From Hirudo medicinalis (Eukaryota > Annelida > Clitellata > Hirudinida > Hirudinidae), in NCBI GenBank assembly GCA_011800805.1, contig MPNW01000396.1:18559-82558 (forward strand): a DNA stretch of 64,000 bases, written 5' to 3'. This document shows positions 50,801 through 63,900 of the stretch, piece after piece. The translations under genes and the position numbers were made by a program. The number at the start of each line of letters is the position of its first letter. Positions within the stretch are counted from its first letter, which is position 1. A model generated the notes under the pieces. That model saw only the letters and a list, made by a program, of their open reading frames with translations, was not told where the DNA came from and did not search any database.

Positions 50801-53800
50801 TTTGGAATCTCCTTGCAAGATGGCCACATTAATTCTGAAGCTTTGATTAAATTGTGCATCATTATAAAAAAAAAATAGCTCATTACACTGCATCTCCATC
50901 ATTATTGTTCCTGAAATGATATTCTCAAAGGCTGTTTTAATATCATATATTTATAATGTTACATTACAAAAATCTTTGTATCATGGCAGTGTCCAGATGC
51001 AACAGACCTGACCTCAAAATGTTCAACTGACGATATGGAGGAAGAGGCATACTTGTCTTGCAATGTCTTGTTCAAACTTCCATTCACTCAATGTCATGAT
51101 GCTGTGAGTACTTGGTGTCAGCTAGGGCAATGGTGATGACCTTGAATGATTTTAGCAGAGAAGGAGTCGTGATCTATTAAAATTACATAATTTAGACATA
51201 ATCTAAAAATAAAAAATGCAAATGTTAGTACTTTAACTGAAATTATAAACACTTTTTTGCTTTCTGTAGATGGATGTCAGATACTTCTTTGAAAGGTGCA
51301 TGTCCGACTACTGCAATGTCATGGGTAGCTTATTCTATGAGACCAGCAAGCACATGCAAGAGGATGACAAGAAACAATCTGTTTGCCTGGTACTCGAGAG
51401 CTACAGCCAGCAGTGTGCCAGCGCTGGGGTTCAGCTGGCCTGGAGGAACTCGACATTCTGTGGTATGCTATGTGATATAACAACAAGGGACCAGTTTAGA
51501 TGCTTAGGTAGAAATATCATCCAGGATTTTGACATTATTTTATCTCCCACTTTATCTCTTAGAAACAATGACAATATTCTGAGGTCTTTGTATTCTGTGA
51601 AGATTCATGCTAATGGTATTAATCAATATATTCAAGTTGACTGTAGTTTGTAGGAGCTCTTTTAAGATTTTTTTCATCTTATTGATGACTAGAAATAATC
51701 CCATCGTTAATAAATCTATTAGCCTTCAAGTGTGCCAACGACATGGTCCACACGGACTGCATGCCTCGCTGCACGCGCACTTGTGCCAACCTGTACAACG
51801 TCCAGCCGTCCTCTTGCACTGCACCTCTCGAATGTGTACCTGGTTGTCAGTGCCCAGCAGGTAGAGATGTTTTTTCCTGAAGGTATTTTTTCTTGTCGGT
51901 ATTTTTTTGTTTCAAGAGATTCATCGTCGACTCATTTATTGATCTTTTAGAAGTGGCAGTAACATGAGTGGGTTATTTGTTAGTTTTTTCCTACCATTCC
52001 TTCGTGTTGTTTAAGTTGTAAGGTACGTGTCACACCATTTCTTTCGAATACTTATATTGTCTACTAACCCTACATATTGTTCCAGGTAAATTTTTACACC
52101 TGGGGATGTGCTTCCTACCCGAGGAGTGTCCGTGCAGATATCAAGGGCAGTACTACGACCCTGGAAGAATTGTAACTATAGATTGCAACAAATGGTAGGA
52201 ATTTTGTTATGGTGAAGATGGGCATTTAAAAAAAAGTACATAAAAAGGTATTGAAACATTCAGAACAACATTTTGGTGCAAGGCTTTGATCAATAATGAC
52301 ATTATCTCATCAGCTAATGTTAATGTCACTGCACCTTAGCAACAGCTTGCTGAGAAAATTTCATTCAAAAGAGATTTCACTCACTTGATGTTGCCTCAGT
52401 GATCACCATTGCTTTCAGCCATTACTCTTACATGGCTAATCATTCTGCAGTTGGAGAATATTTGTTAAAAACCTAAACTATTACTTGTCATTAACTAATC
52501 CAGTGCTAATGAGTTCATCATCATCAATGTTGCTGTTATTCTTAAAGTAAATGTTGCTCAAATCATTCTTATCAATGTTAATGTATCTATTGTTGGTATT
52601 TATTCAACGACCCTTATTTTCTGAATTATTATCATTAGTGCTCATCGCTTTATTACTCGTATTATTGGAACTGAGATCGTTCGTTAATATTTGTCGCCTC
52701 GAATAGCGAGTGTAGCTCCGGTCGATGGCGCTGTACGGAAGACGTCTGCTCTCGAACTTGCAAGGTATTTGGCTTGCAGCACTTTGAGACTTTCGACGGA
52801 AAGAAGTACGACTTCCACGGTCCTCCGTGTACCTACGTCCTCGTCGAGGCGAGTTTGGTTCCGAGAGCCTCGGTTTGGATTTTTTTCCTTTATTGAGCCG
52901 AACGAAAGAACAAAATATACGTGCAACTCGAGCAGAAAATAAAATTATGACGGCTCGAGGGTTAATGTAATTTTGGTTATGGTTATAGCAATAGCAATAT
53001 ATATAATACTAGTGATTAATTATTATACTTAATCTTAGTTTTAAATGCAACACAGAAGGGAATGAATGCTCGAAAGAATGAAGTTTTCCTAGCAAAAGGG
53101 GATCTTAAAATATCCTACACAGTGTCCAAATGCCTGCCTAAATCTGACCTCAGTTGCACTGACTCAGTGTCTGTCCTCTATTCAAGAGACAGCCAGGTAG
53201 TCTCATCTTTGTTGTCATTTTGTCCACACTATTACCATTACTTATGTCCAATTATTGACTGTTTTTGCCACAACATATTTGCAAATAATATTTATTGTAA
53301 TAAATCTGATAATCGTGCTAGACTTCGACAAAATTGATTGCAAATAGTAATTTGAAATAATTATGCCGAATCTTACGTCGTAATTGCTGCATTCTGTTAT
53401 AAGACGTTCGACGTGGAAGTGTGCAAGAGACTCTCTGTCAAGGTTAATGGCGAGAAGCTGCCCAATCCTCAGTTGAAACCATTCAGGAGTCCCCTCTTGT
53501 CGGTGAAGAAGATCTCGTCACACTTCGTGCTCATCAGTGGTTTTGGGTTCAGAGTGCTTTTTGGGCTGCACGGAGCCATCGAGATCAAGTTGGAACCTTT
53601 CTATTCTGGCATGGTCAGTAACTGAACAAACTATTCATTGCAATAGTCTCAATGATATTACCCAGGCAACTTCAGGTACCATTGGTACTTAGTAAACAAT
53701 GATATTATAAATGGAAATTATTGAATTTTTTTTCCCAACTTTACAGGTAGCTGGTCTCTGTGGGAACATGGATGGTTCTGTACTGGATGACATGACCTCC

Positions 53801-54926
53801 AAGAACAACCTGGAAGAACCATTGATACCTTTTGCCATGTCTTATAGCAACTGTCCTGAAAAGCATGGTGAAGCAGTTGTGGGAAGGGATCCATGTTCTA
53901 TGGATGTCTCTGTGAGTTGTTTTTCTGAAAAAATTATCTTAATGTAAATAAATTTTAAATAGAGTAATAGTTTTTGTTAACGTTCTTGCTACAATTATTG
54001 GCCATTAATTATTTATTTAATGTCTTTAATAAATATTATTATTATTATTACTTATTTATTTAGTTACCTTTACTGGTACTTATTTAATGTGTTTAACAAT
54101 CATCCTACTCAAAGGCCAGTGAGCATGCCCACAAGATCTGTTCTAAGGTTGGCTCTCCACACATTTTCAAGAGTTGCCTTAAGAAGATTTCCTGGTCCCA
54201 CTACAGGGAAATCTGCATCCATGACACCTGTGCTAATAGTAGCAGCTACGAGCCCCTGTGTTCCACTATGGCAGCATTGGCCCACATGTGTTGCCTAAAT
54301 GGCGAGCAATTAGACTGGGTTGGGGCTGATCCCATGATGAAGGGATATTGTGGAGGTGTGCTTTATGGATGTTTTGCATTCACGTTTAGTTTGTAAGATA
54401 TTGATCACTGAATGTTATGGATTTATTCGATTAGTGATTCCTAATGATAATTTGATATTAGACATTTTGAATCATTTAACAAGGAAGAGAAAAATTGACA
54501 TAACTTGCATGAAAGAGCCATGATGATGTATATCCTGAATATTTTAATGTCCACTTAATTTAATTTGTCAGAGGACTATGTGCCCGGATCAAAAATGGAA
54601 TACACCGAGAACCTGCCCAAGTACCAAACGTGTCGAGAAGTTCAGGCCAGGGATTCCTTGAGATCGGATGAGTGCATGGCCGGAGTTCACTGCAAGGGCA
54701 ACAAACTGCTAGATGATTATGGAAAGTGTAAGTTCTTGAAGGAATGTACCTGTTATGATGCTTCCACTCAGACTGTGCATGACCCTGGAGCTGTCATCAC
54801 CAAGAGCTGTGCAACATGGTAGGTGGTCTGTTTTTGTGTTTTTACTATGCTGTGCATAATTGTCATTGCTGCGATGTTGATGACATTTTATCAATTATCA
54901 GAGCAATTAATAAATAAGACAATTAT

Positions 54927-54960
<34 letters not shown>

Positions 54961-57900
54961 GATTAAATTTAGGTTGAAGTTTGAATATATTTTCTTCTGT
55001 TAGTTAGAAACATTAGTTAGAATACATCAGTATTTGAAAATAACTGATCGTAAGTTACCTAGAAGATGGTTCATTACACAACTCTTATTTCAAAACTCTG
55101 GCCAATCACCTAACCAGCCATTGAAGGCTGTTATGAATCAACCAATTGAATTTATTTCCCAAAAGCACCTGTCAAGACGCAGCATGGAACTGTTCAAATG
55201 GGATATGTGCCAACAAAGTGGAATGTCCTGGGAATCAAATTCACAGGAAGGATTTGAAATCCTGTGGAAGAACCTGCTCCACGATTCATCAATGCCTGGG
55301 TCACGAACCATTGGTCGAGGGCTGCGGTTGCCCGGACGGTCAGGTGCTTTCTGACGAGGTTGGTTTATTTGCAGGATAGAAAATCTATCTTACAGACACA
55401 TTTGTATTTTACAAAAATTATTTTATTTGGTCTGTTCAGGGCCTGTGCATATCACCAAGTAAATGTCCATGTAAATACAACTCTGTCTATTACAAGCCTA
55501 ATGAAGTGGTTACTGTGGGCTGTAAAGTCTAGTGAGTACCTTATAAATTAAATTCGACAATTTTTGTGAATTTCATGATCTTCCCGGCTTTCAAAAGATT
55601 AAATGCACCCTTAAATGTCATTTGTATTGTCGAGCACCATATTTCTTTCCTTCAGTGAGTAAGGACTGTTATGTTGACATTCATATTTAATCCATGGTTT
55701 GTCACTGTTTCTTATTTAGAACATTGACATTTCACACTTGAATTATGCCTTGTAATATTTGAATTGTTCTCAATATTTAATTTACCTAAATTTTGCATTC
55801 TTTTTCAAGTAGAAATAACATATGACAATGATCCATTTACCAGCAAGTGTAGGAAGCAAAAGTGGGAGCTGCTCGAAGATAAGGACTGCAAGGCCAGCTG
55901 CTTTGCATCTGGCGACCCACACTATCAGACCTTCGACGGGTACCACTACACCTACCAGGGCGGTTGCCAGTACATCCTGTCGAGGACCAAGAAGACTTAC
56001 GGCAGCCCGTCATCGCCGTCAAAGTCCGAGGGAGAGGATGAATCAAAAGAATATTCTGGCAAGAAAATGGTGGAGGAATTTGTGGTGATGGCCCATAACG
56101 TACCTTGTGGAACATCGGGCGTGACTTGCACAAAGCTCATTGATGTCAGGGTTGGTGGATCTTTGCACCTTCAACTCATCCAGGGAAGAGCACCCACAGT
56201 CAACAACCAGTCAGTTGTTTGTTTGTTTGTTTGAGAGTCCTCTTGGAAGTTAAGCATTTAAAGACTGCAACATACCTTTTGTATCTTTATTCTTATTGTT
56301 TACACTTTAAGTGCAACATGTTTTCCTGTGGTTAAAATCCAGTCCATCATCTCTTCATGTTTTAACCTCGATTCTTTACTATCCATTTAAAAACAATCCT
56401 TAATTCATTTCAAACGATATAGTTATGTTTTTGAATTATGTTTCTTTTGCCAATTAATGAACGGCAAATGTTCCGAAGTGTTGCTAAATGATTGATGCTC
56501 AAAAAACTTGTCGATTGAGGCAAATGCAGTTTAATAATAATGATGATGATAATAATAATAATAATAATAACAAGTCATTGCTTTTTGTAGATCTCTGGAT
56601 TCACAGTTTGGAGAGAAGGGAGGGGAATTTAAGTTCAATGGTGGATTCGTCACCAACAATGGGATGTTTGTATTTGCCTCATTTGAAGCTGGTCTTGAAA
56701 TTCTATGGGATGGAGGCAAGCATAAAGTTCACTTTTAATTCTCTAAATTACTTAATATAAACTTCTAACAGTTAAAAAAAAGTTAAACAAACTTTAAATA
56801 TTGTGAATGTAAATACTCTTTCCAGCCACTCGAATTTACATCATGCTGCCATCCAAGTACTCTGGCAAGATCGAGGGCTTATGTGGGGACTATGATGGAA
56901 ATTACCTCAATGATTTCTCGGAGCTGTCAGAAGGCAATCTGGCAAAAACGCCCAATGAATTTGCCAGACTCTGGAAGACTTCCCCTCTCTGCCCTGATCC
57001 TGATCTCCCACAGGATTTTGATCCATGCATGGTAAAGGAATTTGTTTCTTGAGTTTTTACTTATAAAATTATTATGCAGGAGAATTGGGCATTTATTTAG
57101 AAAAATGTATTTAAATATTAGTTTTTTGATAATGAATTAAATTAATTGCGGGCATCAGCCTGATAAAACACGAGATATCACGAGTAATAAATTCTAGGTC
57201 TCAAATTTCTACTCCGTAGGTTCATCCGCACAGAGCCGACTGGGCCAAGCAGTCGTGCAGCATCATCACCGATGGCCACATCTTCAGGCAATGTAGACTC
57301 AAAGTAACCAACTTCATGGACTTTTACAAAGACTGTCTTTACGATGCTTGTGGGTGAGTGGCTTGCCTCAGTTAACCTAGGATTATTTTGATCTATACCC
57401 TTGTGAATAATATTCTACATTTACAATCCCTTGAAATGTAAATACTTGAATATCGAATTATTGAATTATTTCCAGATGTGATAGCGGTGGTGACTGTGAA
57501 TGTCTGTGCACTGCAGTGGCAGCTTTTGCAAAGGAATGCAATGATCAAGGAATTTATGTCTCGTGGAGGAGTCAGCACTTTTGTCGTTAGTTGATCGACT
57601 GATTGAGCATCATTAATTCTCTTTTAAATTATTTCAGTGCATGAGATTCAAATGGATTATGGATTATCATAATTTCCATGTAAATCGTTAAATTATATTC
57701 AAACTGTTAGCATCCTGTGCTTCATCTTCGTAAGACTTCATAACTAAATGATATTGATTTTTTTTCTATACCAAATTAAACCTGAATGCTAACAGAATCG
57801 TTTGTCTCGTGAAATAAATTATTTCATGCAAACAGCCATCATGTGTTATGGAGAGAAAGTATACAAAGAATGTGCCTCTCCATGCAAGCAGACCTGCTCA

Positions 57901-60900
57901 GAGTCCAGTAGGCAGCACTCCACTGTCGTCTGCAAGGATGCTTTGTGTGTTGAGGGATGTGTTTGCCCAGATGGAAAAGTGGAATCAGGTGAATAGTACT
58001 ATTTCTGGCAGTAATGATAATTTCAAACAGTACATGATTATTGTTAGCAATGATCAGTAACAAAGTTGTGGATTTTAATTATGTCAATGCTAATAATTGA
58101 TTAACTGAGAATGATGCATTACGAACTCATTATTGGTTCCTGCATATAAAAATATGAACCAATAGACGATGGGAGCTGCGTAGACATATCGGAATGTCCA
58201 TGCACCTACGAGGGCAACAAAACGGTCGCTGCCGGTTCTTATCTTCAACGGAATTGCCAAAACTGGTGCGTCTGTTTAAAAGCTAAAATGTGCCTGATGT
58301 ACTGTTTAGTATGCTTACCGTGCATTCAATAGCTCATTAGCTAATAACTTTTCAAATAGAATTCAGAATTCTGGTTCAGAACCAGTGATTTAGATGTCAG
58401 AGATTTTGCATTGGAGCGACTATAAAAATAATCGATGTCGTTGTTTCCATCTTTGCATTCATTTTCACAGTTACTTTTTTTTTTGTTACAGCATGCCACA
58501 TAATTGTGTGTGTGTGTTAATTAACGTCCATTTCATAACTAGATGATTAGGACGAGCCACATAATTGTCAGAATTCTGTTTTTATTTACCAAATAAGTGT
58601 GCATGCATAAGGTTAAGGTAAAACTCACTCATGACATATTAAAATGAGTTTATTAATATTTTGACACCTTCAATCTCATAAAGCACATGCACTGATGGGA
58701 CATTGAAGTGTACCGGTACACCCTGCAACATGGAGCCCGTTTGCCTCCCCGACGAATTTCTGTGCATGGACAAGAGCAGATGCATCTCCATGAAGTACGT
58801 CTGTGACCACCATTTCGACTGTGATGACAAGTCCGACGAGCGGAACTGTGGTAGGTTTTAGCTTTAGATTATTATTTATACAATATCGAAGCTTTTTTAA
58901 ATTTATTTATTTGCAACAGCACTTCAAAGATAATAAAATACATGCATTGTCACATGTTTAGCTTATGACTTATATTTTTTGTATTTTATATCATTGCCTG
59001 CTTGGCAATTTTGTACTTGGTTTGCTTGGATGAATCCCATGATTTCATGATTTGATAAGTAAAACATTGAAAGTGGAGTTGATTTAACCTGAAATAGTTT
59101 TCATGATTAACATTATTAATTCTTACAATTTAATTCTCATTGCTTTTATCGCTGCAGTTTATTCGTGCAACCCCGACCAATACACATGTGCGTCGGACGG
59201 AGAATGCATCGCTTTCTACAAGGTCTGCGACGGCGTTGCCGACTGTGCCGACAGCAGCGACGAGACCTCAGAAAAGTGTCGTGAGTCGCTTCTTGTTCCT
59301 CTCTCGGTGCTCTCAGCACTTTTGTACTTTTTAACAAATCTTTCAAGTGCCTTACACATCCGAACAGGAAGGCACTTTTTAATCTCTCTACCATTTATGT
59401 TGCTATTGTTGCAGTTGGTAAACTAATTTGTTATTCAAATTCTACTCGAGAATCCTTCTGCGAGGCACCGAACTTCTTCCAATGCGACAGCAGGAGGTGC
59501 ATCGTGCGACAGTTTGTTTGCGACTATCAAAACGACTGCGGCGTCGGGGACGATTCGGACGAGAAAAACTGCACGTGTGAGTGATACTTCACGAGCCATT
59601 CCTATCAGTCATTTGAGATTTCCTTGTCATTCTGACTTTATTTAAGACTAAGTAGACAAGTTCTCAGTATTATTATTACTGTTGTTTCATGTTTACATGT
59701 TTCGTGATAACTTTTATTGTTTCTTTGGTTATCATTATTAATTTTTTTATTATTTTGCCTTTAAACAACCTCGACAAGACTGCGACAAGATATCATACAG
59801 GTGCTTCACTGGAATCTGCCTCCCGATGTGGATGAGATGCGATGGACACGATGATTGCGGAGACAACAGTGACGAGATGAACTGCGGTGAGTTGTCATCG
59901 TTGCCAACTTAGCAATTTTGCAATGACAATTAGTTGGTTTTCTACTCTTAATTTATTATATTTTCTAAGTATGTTTGTATTCTCTATTAATAACTTCATT
60001 ATTGCTTTTTATTTCTGATAGCAGTAGTAACTATTTCTACTAACAATAATAATTTGGATTGTGATTTAATTTCATGAGATGAGATATGAGATGAGATGTT
60101 AAATGTTTTGATTATCTTAAACAGTTTGCAAGGACGAAGTGGTTTCTATTGAGAAGAGGCTTCGTGATTTTGAAATTTTACCTCCTGACATCAAAAAGGT
60201 CATACTGCCTGAGCTAACCAATCAGGTGCAGCTGGTGGAAGGTCAACCGATCATCATCCGCTTTAAGGTCGGCCACTGACCTCACAAAAATAACTGCCAG
60301 ACCAATTTCCACAATTTTATCTTGAACTACTTAAAAAGGGTGAGGGCAAATCAAGATTCATTGAAGTAAGTCTCTGGGCCAGCAATGTTGGACAAGCAAC
60401 ATTGCTACTGTTCAATAGCAGGAAGATTCCTCCATCCAGCTATCCAAAGGACCTTGAAAGTTATTTCCAATCCATGGAGGCAGCTGCTGTAGGTTTTGAT
60501 CTCCACAAATTGTTATACCTTTTGTTAACATAGTACTGCCCACAATAGATGCAAACTGATGATCTTACATCACCATTATTATAATTTGTATACATTATCC
60601 TCCCTCTCAGGAGTACAAATGGATTTCAAAGAGCAACACCGAACCTATGCAGCAGATAGTTTTTATAATGAATGAGGTCATCTGGTCCGATGTGGCTAAG
60701 CTGACCTTCAAGATGTTCGACTCTGAAACCGACATCTCCGTCAAGGGTCTTTCTGTCAAAGTCTGCTATGATGGTAAACATATCTTTGTAGACCTGTAGT
60801 GGAATCCGATTTTGTTCTTTTGCAAATCAATGTCCTTAATTCTTTAATTCTAATTAAAGAAGACATTGTTCAAGAAACAGAAAATACTGACTAAAACTGT

Positions 60901-63900
60901 GATGTAATTTTTTTTATAAATTTAAAAGCTATTTATTTGACATTTACTTAGGAGATGATTTCAAATTTATAACCTAGTGATATTTTTTAATTAGAAATGT
61001 AATATTTATTGATGGATTATTTGCTCTCAATTAAATATTTCTGCATTTCTTTAGGAAAATTGACAGAAGAAGTAACTCCTGAGTTTGGTAAATGACCTCT
61101 AATTTATCATGAGATTGATTAAAATTAATGAATAATTACAAGTCATTTCATGGAGATTACTCCATTTACTGGCCTGTATCTATGTGGTCATCTCCTATCT
61201 GTACTGGATTTTATTCCTTTAATATGCTTTCACAATGTTTTGGAACTATGAGTGTTCTGTAATTACGATTCAAATTTTATTACCATAATTTCACATAAAG
61301 AAATGCTCAGATGAAAAGGTTTATGTTTGTATTTATGATGTATTTACTGACAGAACCATACCCAGGCATTACAACCATCCCCCCATCAGAGGCTCCCCAG
61401 AACTGCAGCTCAGATGAGAATCTCTACTTCTACAACTACATGAACTCACAGGAATTCAGGATAACTTCAGATACCTATAATGATGCCAAGAAGAGTCTCC
61501 TTGGATCCCATTGGACATTCAGCACCAAAGATTCCAATCTCCTCCTCTTCAGAAAGAAGGGATCCGACTGGTTCATTCCAGTTGTCATTCGTTTTAAGAT
61601 CAGAAATGCCAATGCTGTAAAGTTTACTTTCTACGACTACAATAAAAACAAGATCTCATCACAGAAGGTGGTTTCTTGATTCAATTATTTTTTTATTATT
61701 AATTATAAGAGAAGATGGAAATTACATCCCCAATAGCATATTACAATTTCTCATATTTGATGTCTAAAAGACTTGCCCTTAATGATGATATATTGATTAA
61801 TTGTGCATTAACTCCAGAAACAAGTCCCAGTCTCTGACTCTACATGGTTTGAAGTGGTATATACAAGTTCAGGTGATCACTCGAGAGTGTACATGCTGGA
61901 GATTGACTTCTTTAAACACCGACCTTCAAGGGACATTGAGATCAAGGATTTCTCCATGAAAGCCTGCCTTTGGTTAAGTAAGCAACTTTATTATTTGTTA
62001 GTCAAATATATTATATTTTAGAATTGGCATCATATCCATTAATTTTTTATTGTATGGCAGATGTTTGAGTTCCAAATGTTTTATTTAGAGTGGTTTTTAA
62101 ACTTACCAGCTATCATTAATACAACGTATTCTTTGTGAATTCTATTGAAACTCTGTCCAGTGTATTGCATGTATTCTTTTTATTGGACGTAAATTCTATG
62201 AAATACATAGAGTGCCACATCTTGGCATGGTGCCACTGCACACGGGTCTCTACCAACCAAAGAAACTTTTTTTGGCTTGTTGGGTGGGGGGCAGCAACAG
62301 GACTTGCGCAGAGGCTTGCGGGCCTCCACCTGGGTAAATCCAGTGCTGAAGCTATTGATGAAGCAAATCGACTTATACAAATGAATTCTTTTTTTATTTT
62401 AGTATAAAAATGATGTTAATTATACTTAGACTAATGGTAAATAATAAAAATAGTATCGGTTAGTTACAACAAAAGCAATAAGATCGATGATGATGATGAT
62501 AATTGATGCAGAAAAGTCTGTTACGTACAAACCAACAAAGAAGCCTATTTCTGGAGCACCAACTGTCGAATGGGGGGAAGAACAAGAATCATCTTTCACA
62601 ACTGAGATTGAATCCAGAGCAACTCCTTTGTTACCTGGATATGAAAAGAGCACAACAGTAGTGACGACACACAGAGCTACTGAGTATCCAACTGATCAGA
62701 CATACCCAACTACCAAGAAGAAAAAGAAGAGTACAACCACCACCCCTTTGGTTGCATATCCCGAAAAGGAACATGAAACAACAATTGAATATTTTCCATC
62801 TGTAGTGCTGGAAACAACGCCAAGTTATCCAGCTACAGAAAGATATCCCACAACCAAAGGAACAAAAATAAGAAAGACCACAACCATGCATCCAGGTATT
62901 TATCCACCTGAAGAGCATAAAACTACAACCAAATGGAGGAAAAAGAAGACTACAACATATTCACTTGAGGCATCTTCAACTTACCTGAGTTTTCCAATAG
63001 AAGAATTGGAAACAACAACTGTGGAACAATATCCAACCACCACCAAGCCTAAAAAAACAAGAACAACCACTACCTATCCATATATCTACCCTCGCAAAGA
63101 GACAACATTGTCTGAGGAATATGAAAAGCTGACAGAATACCCTGAAGATGAAGAGTATGACGAAACACCTTTCTATACATTTGAGATCCCAGAGTCTACA
63201 GAAGAGTATCCAGTCGAAAAATATGAAACAGTAACCACTTATCTACCTGGTGAACATAAAACCAAGATCACAACTGTTAAAGGAAGGAAGCACAAAACAA
63301 CTATTGCATACACTCAGCAATTGGTAAGTCAAACACAAGTCTTAGAGCCAACTACTGAAGCACCAGTGGAAGAACCATATCCTACAACCAAGGAACGGAA
63401 AAGGAAGACCACAACCACTCCTTTAGATGTCTATCCACCTGAGTCTAGTCCAGGTTATCCAGTGGAAGTCCCAGAGACAACAGAAGAGTCATATCCTACA
63501 ACCAAAATAAAGAAGAGAAAGACCACAACCATTCCTTTGGGTGTCTATCCACCTGAGTATAGTCCAGGTTATCCAGTGGAAGTTCCAGAGACAACAGAAG
63601 AGCCATACCCTACAACCAAGGAACGAAAAGGGAAGACCACAACCACTCCTTCGGGTGTCTATCCACCTGAGTCTAGTCCAGGTTATCCAGTGGAAATCCC
63701 AGAGACTACAGAAGAGTCATACCCTACAACCAAAATAAAGAAGAGAAAGACCACATCCACTCCTTCGGGTGTCTATCCACCTGAGTCTAGTCCAGGTTAT
63801 CCAGTGGAAGTTCCAGAGACAACAGAAGAGTCATACCCTACAACCAAGGAACGGAAAAGGAAGACCACAACCACTTCTTCGGGTGTTTATCCACCTGAGT

